Assembly: GCA_903923925.1 (NCBI GenBank)
Contig: CAIXZF010000042.1
Span: forward strand, 1-64,000
DNA: 64,000 bases
Direction of reading: 5' to 3'
From: an uncultured Bacteroidales bacterium
GTDB lineage: Bacteria; Bacteroidota; Bacteroidia; Bacteroidales; CAIXZF01
Part shown: in pieces, positions 56,681 through 64,000 of the stretch
Layout of the letters: the number at the start of each line of letters is the position of its first letter
Numbering within the stretch: position 1 is the stretch's first letter
Notes under the pieces: model-generated
What the model saw: the letters and a program-made list of their open reading frames with translations, nothing else
What the model was told of the DNA's origin: nothing
The model's database searches: none
Program-made: the position numbers and the translations under genes

Positions 56681-57806
56681 AAACCTCCCTTAAAACGATT
56701 TCTTCATTTTCCCAGCAGAGTTCGCGGGCTGCAATTTTAAGATTTTCCTTCCAAATATCAATTTGGTTTTTTTCAACAAGCATTTTCTGGATACACTCTG
56801 CAATATGTTTCGGGTCATGGCTTTTGGTTATCATCCCTATTTGGTAGCCCTCAACAATTTTTTGAATCTCTGGTAGCGCAGATGCAAGTATTGGAATTCC
56901 TGCCTGTATGTAATCAAACAATTTATTTGGAAGACTGAATTTGTAATTGATATTTGTGTCTTTATCAAGGGTAAGTCCGATGTCACCGCATTTTGTATAT
57001 AAAACCAACGTATTCATTGGTTGCTTCGGTATGAGCTGTACTTTCTCTCCCAGTTGATTTTCAATTATTAAAACTTTAAGATTATCAATAACATCGCCTC
57101 CTCCGATTATCAGCAATAATACATTATCAAGGTATTTCATGGCCAATACTGCTTCTTCAGCACCTCTGTCAACATTAATTCCTGCACCTTGAAGAATAAT
57201 AATCGATTTATTTATTGAAATTCCCAGAGAAACCTTGTCTGCAATATCTGGGTTAGTTATTGTTTCAGGAACATTCCGCACAACTCTGGCTAATATTCCG
57301 TATTCTGCTGAATATAAATTAGCAATCGACTCATTAACAGTTATTACATCATGTAGTTTAGGGAAAATATATCTCTCAATTATTTTCCATATCCGTTGAA
57401 CTTTGGGTCTGCTTGTTAATTCAGGAACTCCTGTGAAATACTCATGGCTATCATAAACGAGAGGAATGTTTTTTAGCAAGTGTATGAAGTAATTGGCTGG
57501 AAGAGTATCAAGATCATTTGCTACAAGAAGGTGAGATTTGTTGAAAATCAGGTATATAAACAACCAGATATTATAACATGCATAAAACAGAGGTCCTTTT
57601 TCGAAAGGGAGAGAAAACCTCTGTGTTGAATACAACCTGGTCGAAAGCAATGAGCTATCCTTCTTTTTGCGACCAATAAGAACTACCTTAAAACCTAATC
57701 TGCTTAGAGTTTTTGCTGTTTTATCAACGCGCTTGTCTGTAACAAGATCATTAGTTACAGATATTCGAACAATTTTTTCAGGCAGATTTTGTATTAAGTT
57801 GGTCAA
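56664..57806 (-). CDS. Glycosyltransferase family 4-like
   Basis: A 380-residue GT-B protein. The N-terminal half has KTLSRLGFKVVLIGRKKKDS, DLDTLPANYFIHL and PLVYDSHEYFTGVPEL. The C-terminal half has IILQGAGINVDRGAEEAVLA and the nucleotide-sugar region KFSLPNKLFDYIQAGIPILA with following LPEI. It is first of the two-gene unit. The pair shows no nearby export or nucleotide-sugar genes. Confidence 0.82.
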   Translation of the reverse strand: MTNLIQNLPEKIVRISVTNDLVTDKRVDKTAKTLSRLGFKVVLIGRKKKDSSLLSTRLYSTQRFSLPFEKGPLFYACYNIWLFIYLIFNKSHLLVANDLDTLPANYFIHLLKNIPLVYDSHEYFTGVPELTSRPKVQRIWKIIERYIFPKLHDVITVNESIANLYSAEYGILARVVRNVPETITNPDIADKVSLGISINKSIIILQGAGINVDRGAEEAVLAMKYLDNVLLLIIGGGDVIDNLKVLIIENQLGEKVQLIPKQPMNTLVLYTKCGDIGLTLDKDTNINYKFSLPNKLFDYIQAGIPILASALPEIQKIVEGYQIGMITKSHDPKHIAECIQKMLVEKNQIDIWKENLKIAARELCWENEEIVLREVYAKYL

Positions 57807-57934
57807 AAGAGTGCAAGTTCTACAAAATTTATGGATGTGTTTTTATCATATGGATTTGACTCTACTCATTATCAAATCTGCTTATCTTTTTACTTTATAA
57901 CTTTAACACAAGAAAAGAATTGCTTCTATAATAG

Positions 57935-57969
57935 AAAAAGGCTGTTTCTAAAATTGAAACAGCCTTTTT
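57935..57969. terminator. Strong bidirectional intrinsic terminator
   Basis: AAAAAGGCTGTTTC (57935-57948) and GAAACAGCCTTTTT (57956-57969) are perfectly complementary with a 7-base loop. On the minus strand it ends the T9SS gene at 57987, insulating it from the glycosyltransferases. Confidence 0.9.
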
Positions 57970-57986
57970 CCTCTTATGACCAATTA

Positions 57987-59366
57987 TTACTCAATAACGA
58001 TTTTTTGTTGTTTGGTAGTTTTGCCACTTAAAATTTCTGCAACATATACTCCTTTTGCAAGTTGAGTCAAATCAAGATTCATGTTATAAGAAATAAGATT
58101 TGATGATTCGTTTGAAGAATAAACAATACTTCCAATTGAATTGTAAACATTAACTTTAACATTCTGATTTTCGCAACCTACAACTGCAAGTTTAAATTGA
58201 CCGTTACTTGGGTTTGGATAAATACTAAATCCACCCTTTGCAGGATTAATATTTAGAATATCAGTTAAAATACCACCGAATTTATACATTCCTCCAACTG
58301 TTGATGGAGTTGTTGCATCATTAAAAGCTCCTGCCCAGCCTGTTGCATTATCAACCCATGCTGTTGCAAGAAACTGAACACCAGAAGTTGCATCAAAGTC
58401 AGTCCATGTATGTCCGCCATCATAACTGTAAGAACAACCAGCCAGATTTGTATTTGCTCCGGTAGATACGTATGTATTTGCAGTACCAGGAACATATGCC
58501 AGGCTACCACCGTAACAAATACCATTAGCTGTAATTGGAGCCCAAGTGGTACCCCCATTTGAAGTTTCAAATAAATCTAATTCAAAAGCAGCATTTAAAT
58601 GACCTACAATACCGTGGTTTGAGTCTTTAAAGGAAATTTCATTAACACCAGCAAGTGTTCCTGAAGCAGGAGCACCAGTTTGAGATGCAACCCAGGTTAC
58701 ACCATGATCTTCTGATTTGTATAGTTTGCCTTTGTTGGTTCCAAACATAACAGTAGATGTACCGGTAACTTCAATAACACCTGTCCATCCACCCTCTCCG
58801 GATGCTACAGCAGCACCGGTAAAGTTTGTCTGAGGAGATCTTGTCCAGGTTGTGCCACCATTAGTAGTGGTATAACACTCAAAATAACCATCTTTAACAT
58901 CACCATGACACATACCAATATTTGCATCCCAAAAATATACATTGTCTGCAAAAGAGGCAGCTCCCTGTAATGCACCTGTTTGATGAACCCAGGTAGTTCC
59001 ACCATCGGTTGTTTTGTAAACACCGCAATTATCGTCCTGAACGCCACTAGCAAGCCCACTATATACTGCTGCCCATGCTGTAGTTCCATCTATTCCGCAG
59101 ATGTTACCAATTCCATAAGTGTTTCCACCTAAAATTTCACCAGGTACCCATAAATTTCCGCCATCAACGGTTTTAGTGAATTCATTAATTGTTAAGCCCC
59201 CGCCGGATCCATCATAACCTGAAGCCCATACTGTATTGGCATTAACAGCATGTACATATTGAATTCCTCTTGAGCCGGTTGCGAATCCAGAAGCTTGTGG
59301 CATCCATTGAGCAAATGTTGCAGAACAGATTCCTAAAAATGCTAAAAGTGTAAATAGTTTCTTCAT
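57987..59366 (-). CDS. Secreted BNR/VPS10-like repeat protein with type A T9SS sorting domain
   Basis: A 459-residue exported protein with signal peptide MKKLFTLLAFLGICSATFAQ. At least six Asp-box-like strands (TVDGGNLW, TTDGGTTW, TTNGGTTW, SEDHGVTW, TSNGGTTW, SYDGGHTW) predict a beta-propeller as in sialidases or photosystem-stability-like proteins. No sialidase FRIP or catalytic triad was seen. The last about 85 residues (GGFSIYPNPSNGQFKLAV, LDLTQLAKGVYVAEILSG, QKIVIE) are a Por_secre_tail type A sorting signal. Own terminator downstream. Confidence 0.87.
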   Translation of the reverse strand: MKKLFTLLAFLGICSATFAQWMPQASGFATGSRGIQYVHAVNANTVWASGYDGSGGGLTINEFTKTVDGGNLWVPGEILGGNTYGIGNICGIDGTTAWAAVYSGLASGVQDDNCGVYKTTDGGTTWVHQTGALQGAASFADNVYFWDANIGMCHGDVKDGYFECYTTTNGGTTWTRSPQTNFTGAAVASGEGGWTGVIEVTGTSTVMFGTNKGKLYKSEDHGVTWVASQTGAPASGTLAGVNEISFKDSNHGIVGHLNAAFELDLFETSNGGTTWAPITANGICYGGSLAYVPGTANTYVSTGANTNLAGCSYSYDGGHTWTDFDATSGVQFLATAWVDNATGWAGAFNDATTPSTVGGMYKFGGILTDILNINPAKGGFSIYPNPSNGQFKLAVVGCENQNVKVNVYNSIGSIVYSSNESSNLISYNMNLDLTQLAKGVYVAEILSGKTTKQQKIVIE

Positions 59367-59468
59367 TTTTTTAATTGATTTTAGTTTAACTTTTATTTTA
59401 ATTCACGAAACTACATGTTTTTTTAAACACTGCGTCAGATAAAGTTTTAATTTTTTACTTTTACCTAA

Positions 59469-59476
59469 TAAATTTG
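59469..59476 (+). promoter_or_regulatory. Candidate -7 element of dnaN
   Basis: TAAATTTG matches TAnnTTTG and would place initiation near 59483, 17 bases before the start codon. No clear TTG lies at -33. Confidence 0.35.
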
Positions 59477-59499
59477 CTATCGAAAATAAATCCAAAAAT

Positions 59500-60624
59500 A
59501 TGAAATTTATAGTTTCCAGTATCCAGTTGTTAAAAAGCCTCCAGGCTATTAGCGGTGTTTTAAATTCAAGTAACACACTTCCAATACTTGATGATTTTTT
59601 ATTTAAACTGAATGAGGAGTCGCTTGTAATCACTGCGTCTGACCTCGAAACAACGATGACGGTAACCGTGCCTCTTAACCAGGCCGAAGAGCCGGGATCC
59701 ATTACTGTTCCTGCAAAAAAACTGCTTGAAACCTTAAAAACGTTCCCCGATTTACCGCTTACTTTCATTATTAATGAAGAAACCCAAAGTATTGAGATTT
59801 CTACTGGTGAAGGTAAATACAAACTTACCGGACACAGTGCCGATGAATTTCCAAAAATTCCGGAACTCGAAAATACTGCTTCAATTCAGATGGCTTCAGG
59901 TGTTATTGCTACTGCTATAAATCGGACACTCTTTGCCGCCGGAAATGATGACCTCAGGCCTGTTATGTGCGGAGTTTTCTGTCAACTCTCGCCCGAAGAT
60001 GTTATTTTTGTTGCAACGGATGCCCATAAATTAGTCAGGTATACCAGAAAAGATACTCAGTCAGCTGAAGTTGCCTCATTTATTTTACCAAAAAAACCAC
60101 TAAATCAGATTAAAGGGCTGCTTTCTCACATTGATGAATCGGTAACCATCGAGTATAATCAAACAAATGCTGCTTTTACGTTTAGCAATATCAAACTTGT
60201 TTGTCGACTTATTGATGGCAAATATCCTAACTATGATGCTGTTATTCCAAAGGTGAATCCCAATGTCCTTACTATAGAACGTTTACCTTTTTTATCTTCG
60301 CTGAGACGTGTAGCCATATTTGCTAACCAGTCAACGAATCAAGTCAGACTTAAAATCTCCGGCCAGGAACTTGTACTTTCTTCTGAAGATATCGACTATG
60401 CAAACGAAGCTAAAGAAAGATTAACCTGTAATTATCTCGGTGATGATCTTGAAATTGGATTTAATTCCAAATTCCTCCTCGAAATGGTGAATAACCTTGA
60501 CACTGATGAGATTAAACTCGAAATGTCTGAGCCAAACAGGGCAGGAATTTTATTACCTGTAAATGCAGAAAGTTCAGATGAAGATGTTCTGATGCTTGTA
60601 ATGCCTGTAATGCTTGCCTCTTAA
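59500..60624 (+). CDS. dnaN: DNA polymerase III beta sliding clamp
   Basis: A 374-residue ring-forming processivity factor. N-terminal MKFIVSSIQLLKSLQAISGV, NTLPILDDFLFKL, then SDLETTMTVTVPL are typical. Domains 2 and 3 show ATDAHKLVRYTR, LIDGKYPNYDAVIPK and the C-terminal LVMPVMLAS forming the ligand pocket. Length is normal. The QLDLF peptide of the Pol IV-like enzyme at 15.6 kb is a predicted partner. A hairpin follows the gene. Confidence 0.97.
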   Translation: MKFIVSSIQLLKSLQAISGVLNSSNTLPILDDFLFKLNEESLVITASDLETTMTVTVPLNQAEEPGSITVPAKKLLETLKTFPDLPLTFIINEETQSIEISTGEGKYKLTGHSADEFPKIPELENTASIQMASGVIATAINRTLFAAGNDDLRPVMCGVFCQLSPEDVIFVATDAHKLVRYTRKDTQSAEVASFILPKKPLNQIKGLLSHIDESVTIEYNQTNAAFTFSNIKLVCRLIDGKYPNYDAVIPKVNPNVLTIERLPFLSSLRRVAIFANQSTNQVRLKISGQELVLSSEDIDYANEAKERLTCNYLGDDLEIGFNSKFLLEMVNNLDTDEIKLEMSEPNRAGILLPVNAESSDEDVLMLVMPVMLAS

Positions 60625-60664
60625 AGAAATTAATTAAGAATTTGTAAAAAATGATATTGTCCTT

Positions 60665-60691
60665 GGCCGGAATGGGTGAACCATTCCGGCC
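60665..60691 (+). terminator. Hairpin downstream of dnaN
   Basis: GGCCGGAATGG (60665-60675) and CCATTCCGGCC (60681-60691) form a perfect 11-bp stem with a GTGAA loop, 40 bases after the dnaN stop. The following T content is weak. Confidence 0.6.
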
Positions 60692-60819
60692 TGTTCAATA
60701 AATTTATCTTATAGAGTTATCAACTTTGAGTCTTTTCATCCTAATCCTAAATAATATTTTTTTCCGGGTAGAGATTTATTAATGGAATTCAATTAGATTT
60801 GTTACCAAATCATGCCGAA

Positions 60820-62382
60820 ATGAAAAAAATAATTTCAGTTTTAATTTATTCGATATTATTTTGCGGGATTGCTCACAGCCAGCCTGTTATTACAAAGAAT
60901 GATATGCCAGTTTCCGGTGATACGATCCGATGGCGTTCATCAATGTTTGCTGCAGGATTAAATTATCAGCAAACAGGTTTGAATTTTACCTGGGATTTTT
61001 CAACACTAATTGGAACTAATACAGGGGCAGATACATTTGTTGCAATGAATACAACACCCTTAGTTTATCAATTTGTATTTCTTTTAGGATCAAACAATGC
61101 GAATCTTGCATCTCCTCAAACCGATATTAATTTTATTCCGGGTTTTGCAATGACAGACATCTATAATTTTTACAAAAACACTACAGCTAGTTATAATATG
61201 GCTGGAATGGGAGTAAAAATTACAGGCTTGCCAATTCCTATCAAATATAATGCTCCGGATGTTGTATACAAATTCCCAATTTCTGTCGGAACTGAAGATT
61301 CATGCCAGGTTTCTTTCGCTCAGGGGGTTCCTGGTTTAGGATATCTCAGAATTCAAAAGCAAAGACATAACTATGTAGACGGTTGGGGAACGTTAATTCT
61401 GCCAACTGGCTCATTTCAGGTAGTCAGAGTTAAGTCGGTTATAACTGAAACAGATTCGCTTCAAATTGATACGTTGGGAGTTGGATTTTCAATACCAAGA
61501 AATAGTATAGAATATAAATGGTTAGCTACTGGTAAAGGCCTCCCTGTTTTACAAGTAACCAATTCTCAACTTTCAACTAACTGGCAGTGGTTAGATAATA
61601 CTGCTACTCCCAGTAATTTTCAGGTTACTCTTCCTTCTGATACTTCTATTTGTGTTGGTGAAAGCATTACGCTCCATGCAATCGCTTCAGGTGGTACACC
61701 TCCTTATACCTATTTGTGGAGCACTTTCCAAACAGGTCAGAATCTAACAGTTGTACCAAATGCAACGACTACTTATTCGGTGACAGTTTTTGATGCTGGT
61801 TTTGCAACAACTTCAGCTTCTGTTACGATTAGTCTTACAGCTGGATTAGAGCCTAACCTAATAACTTCCGACACCGTTGTTTGTATAAGTATGTTTCCGA
61901 GTCCACCTTTTACAACAACTGCAATTCTAACAGCAGCCAATGGTTTCAATAATTATTTATGGTCGACTGGGCAGTCAGGAGCCAGTCTGAATACTATTAG
62001 TGTTCAATCTCCTTTTGAAGGTTATATCAACTATTATGTTACTGTTACAAATTCTACTTGTACTGGGGTAGATTCAGTCCGGATTCATTATGAGATTTGC
62101 GAAGGAATTCAGGATAACTCACTATTATCCAATATTAATGTGTTTCCGGTACCAACAATTGATAATCTGAATGTTTCATTTTCTTCATTAAAAACTACAG
62201 ATTTAAATTTTGAAATTTTAAACGCTCAGGGAATAGTACTTTTAAATTCCACACAATCAATTAATAGTGGTTTGAACTCTTTTGAGATTGATGTTAAGGA
62301 TATGAACCTATGCCCGGGGTTTTATTTGATTCGGTTTACTACCAAAGAATTTAATCTGACAAAACGACTAATTCTGGAATAA
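60820..62382 (+). CDS. Secreted Ig-like protein with type A T9SS sorting domain
   Basis: A 520-residue protein. ATG 60820 starts the signal peptide MKKIISVLIYSILFCGIAHS. A TAGATTTG -7 element at 60794-60801 places transcription start downstream of the alternative ATG 60799. Residues about 25-270 form an uncharacterised beta-rich domain (WDFSTLIGTNTGADTFVA). An SprB/PKD-like Ig repeat follows (SICVGESITLHAIASGGTPP, YLWSTFQTGQNLTV), then a second LWSTGQSGASL unit. The end (INVFPVPTIDNLNVSFSS, LCPGFYLIRFTT, KRLILE) is the type A sorting domain. Function unknown. Confidence 0.85.
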   Translation: MKKIISVLIYSILFCGIAHSQPVITKNDMPVSGDTIRWRSSMFAAGLNYQQTGLNFTWDFSTLIGTNTGADTFVAMNTTPLVYQFVFLLGSNNANLASPQTDINFIPGFAMTDIYNFYKNTTASYNMAGMGVKITGLPIPIKYNAPDVVYKFPISVGTEDSCQVSFAQGVPGLGYLRIQKQRHNYVDGWGTLILPTGSFQVVRVKSVITETDSLQIDTLGVGFSIPRNSIEYKWLATGKGLPVLQVTNSQLSTNWQWLDNTATPSNFQVTLPSDTSICVGESITLHAIASGGTPPYTYLWSTFQTGQNLTVVPNATTTYSVTVFDAGFATTSASVTISLTAGLEPNLITSDTVVCISMFPSPPFTTTAILTAANGFNNYLWSTGQSGASLNTISVQSPFEGYINYYVTVTNSTCTGVDSVRIHYEICEGIQDNSLLSNINVFPVPTIDNLNVSFSSLKTTDLNFEILNAQGIVLLNSTQSINSGLNSFEIDVKDMNLCPGFYLIRFTTKEFNLTKRLILE

Positions 62383-62405
62383 TCCAGCAATATTAAGCCT
62401 GAAAT

Positions 62406-64000
62406 TTGAATTTCACTGTCTACAAATCCTCCGCTGGATCTGGAAAAACTTTTACTTTAGTAAAGGAGTACCTTAAGCTCGCACTCAGGCAACCTGAGCT
62501 TTTCAGGCACATTCTGGCAATTACCTTTACTAACAAAGCTGCCAATGAGATGAAGGAAAGAATAATTTCTAACCTTACGTTTCTTTCTCAATACAACCCT
62601 GAAAATAGTCGAGATCCTGCAAAGTCAATGATGTGTGCTTTGATTGAAGAATCAGAGCTGGATGAAAGCCAGGTAATTAAAAACGCTGAACTCACTCTTC
62701 AATTAATTTTGCACCAGTATTCAGATTTTTCAGTTTCCACTATCGATAGCTTTGTGCATCGGATAGTGAGAACCTTTGCAAGAGATTTATTACTTCCCAT
62801 CAACTTTGAAATTGAACTTGACCAGGAAAAGTTAACCAATGAATCTATTGATGTCCTTATTGGTAAAGCGGGAACAGATGAAGAATTGACCAATACATTG
62901 GTTCTCTATAGTCTGTCTCGTGCAGAAGAAGACAAAAGCTGGAATATTGAAGCTGATCTGAAAATATTTGCCAAATTATTATTTCAGGAGGAAGGTCAGA
63001 TAAATATTAAAAAGCTTAACAAACTTAAGCTGAAAGATTTTTTTGAGATAAATAAAAAACTGTCTTCCAAAATTAAAAAGTTTGAAGCAGAAATAAAAAT
63101 ATATGGGAATCAGGGAAAAAAGTTGATTCTTTCAAATCACATTAACCCCGCTTCGTTTTACAGAGGAGCATCTGGTGTTCCTAATTATTTCAGTTACCTA
63201 TCCGAATGTTTGATAGATAAGTTACAGCCAAATTCTTACGTCAAGGATACATTCGAACAAAATAAATGGTTTTCTGCAAAGGTTGACGAAAAAGACAAAG
63301 GTTTAATTGATTCGATTAAAGGAGAACTCACTGATATATATAACAAAGTTTCTATTCTTATTGAGACTCAACTAGAAGATTATCTTATTAATAGATCTAT
63401 TTCCGGGACTATTTATCAAGTTTCTGTTTTAAGCGAAATTGGAAAAGTACTTGATGAAATTACACGCGAACAAAATCTTGTCCACATTTCTGAGTTTAAC
63501 AGAAAAATAGCTCAAGTAGTAATGAATGAGCCTGCTCCATTTATTTACGAAAGAATAGGGGAGAAGTATCACTCTTTTTTGATTGATGAATTTCAAGATA
63601 CCTCTATGTTACAGTGGCAAAATCTTTTGCCATTAATTGACAATGCTCTCGCCCTTGGATATCCGAATATCATCGTTGGAGATGGTAAACAGGCGATATA
63701 CAGATGGCGCAATGGAGAGGTGGAGCAGTTTGCCGTACTTCCGGAAATTTATCACAGACCTGAAGGACTACTTTATAAACAACGGGAAGAGGCATTAGAA
63801 AGAAATTACAAAGAAAACCACCTTGCTTTTAATTATCGGACTCGTAAAGAAATTGTAAATTTCAATAATCGTTTTTTTTCTTCTGCTGCCAAAAACCTGA
63901 TCCCCCCATTAGATCGTATTTATAATAATATTGAACAGAAAGCTCTTGATAATAAACCAGGTGGTTATATCCATTTCGATTTTTGTGATAAACAGGAACT
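62406..64000 (+). CDS. UvrD/RecB-like helicase (AddA-type), cut by the window end
   Basis: At least 531 codons, open to the window edge. In frame, TGA at 62400-62402 is followed by AAT and then TTG 62406, and the first ATG comes only after the Walker A motif. TTG is therefore the only sensible start, giving (M)NFTVYKSSAGSGKTFTLV with Walker A at residues 8-15. Then come ITFTNKAANEMKER (motif Ia), SVSTIDSFVHRIVR-like FSVSTIDSFVHRIVRTFA, the DEAD-like box LIDEFQDTSMLQWQ (Asp394-Glu395), IVGDGKQAIYRWRNGE and NYRTRKEIVNFNN. This is the N-terminal half of an AddA/RecB-type superfamily 1 repair helicase. A partner nuclease gene would be expected beyond the window. It starts 23 bases after the preceding gene. 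Confidence 0.88.
   Translation, partial: MNFTVYKSSAGSGKTFTLVKEYLKLALRQPELFRHILAITFTNKAANEMKERIISNLTFLSQYNPENSRDPAKSMMCALIEESELDESQVIKNAELTLQLILHQYSDFSVSTIDSFVHRIVRTFARDLLLPINFEIELDQEKLTNESIDVLIGKAGTDEELTNTLVLYSLSRAEEDKSWNIEADLKIFAKLLFQEEGQINIKKLNKLKLKDFFEINKKLSSKIKKFEAEIKIYGNQGKKLILSNHINPASFYRGASGVPNYFSYLSECLIDKLQPNSYVKDTFEQNKWFSAKVDEKDKGLIDSIKGELTDIYNKVSILIETQLEDYLINRSISGTIYQVSVLSEIGKVLDEITREQNLVHISEFNRKIAQVVMNEPAPFIYERIGEKYHSFLIDEFQDTSMLQWQNLLPLIDNALALGYPNIIVGDGKQAIYRWRNGEVEQFAVLPEIYHRPEGLLYKQREEALERNYKENHLAFNYRTRKEIVNFNNRFFSSAAKNLIPPLDRIYNNIEQKALDNKPGGYIHFDFCDKQE

Noticed and set aside
57987-59366. Sialidase
   Set aside because: Asp-box-like strands are present, but no FRIP motif or catalytic triad was seen, so only a propeller-like fold is supported.

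Overview
The window comes from a member of the Bacteroidota, most likely an anaerobic, Bacteroidales-like environmental lineage. Four proteins end in type IX secretion sorting domains (two type B/CHU_C, two type A). CarboxypepD_reg-like domains, a DUF5686 protein and a DUF2851 protein are present. Promoters fit the Bacteroidota pattern TTG/TTTG-N19-20-TAnnTTTG. Membrane pyrophosphatase, pyruvate phosphate dikinase, PEP carboxykinase and ADP-forming acyl-CoA synthetase point to PPi-economising fermentative metabolism. Most of the window is AT-rich.

Layout. 0-12.4 kb is surface biology: a decayed fragment of a paralogue, a type B-sorted SBBP/PKD protein, then a two-gene unit of an alpha-2-macroglobulin carrying an inserted CarboxypepD_reg plus TonB-plug-like segment and a DUF5686 outer-membrane protein. 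12.6-17.7 kb is a clearly more GC-rich SOS-type mutagenesis cassette: a DnaE-family polymerase and a Pol IV-like polymerase (overlapping by 4 bp), diverging from a LexA-like HTH-S24 repressor across an operator-like promoter region. 17.7-18.1 kb holds a broken RelE-type toxin-antitoxin pair. 18.3-27.3 kb has dnaB, a secreted conserved protein, an operon of bifunctional nuclease, nucleoside transporter, thyA and folA, and hppA.

27.3-32.7 kb is a tight FIST sensor - hybrid histidine kinase - ADP-forming acyl-CoA synthetase operon. An ABC-F ATPase, pckA, ppdK and a SRPBCC/GyrI-like protein follow. 40.6-46.9 kb is one very large type B-sorted Ig-like repeat protein whose repeats are arranged in a five-domain super-repeat of about 1.1 kb. 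47-49.5 kb reads, on the minus strand, small coiled-coil gene - zapA - 6S RNA (not protein coding, recognised by its rod-like fold) - rny. 49.6-57.8 kb has a DUF2851 protein, two amino-acid permeases, a helix-hairpin-helix protein, an FtsE-like ATPase and two glycosyltransferases. 58-64 kb has a type A-sorted BNR-like protein, dnaN, another type A-sorted protein and the start of a RecB/AddA-like helicase running off the window end.

Most interesting items: the plug-bearing alpha-2-macroglobulin, the compositionally distinct SOS cassette with its three-half-site operator, the 6S RNA gene between zapA and rny, the five-unit super-repeat, the decayed toxin-antitoxin pair, and the decayed paralogue fragment at the left edge. 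No tRNA, rRNA, CRISPR array, transposase or phage module was recognised.
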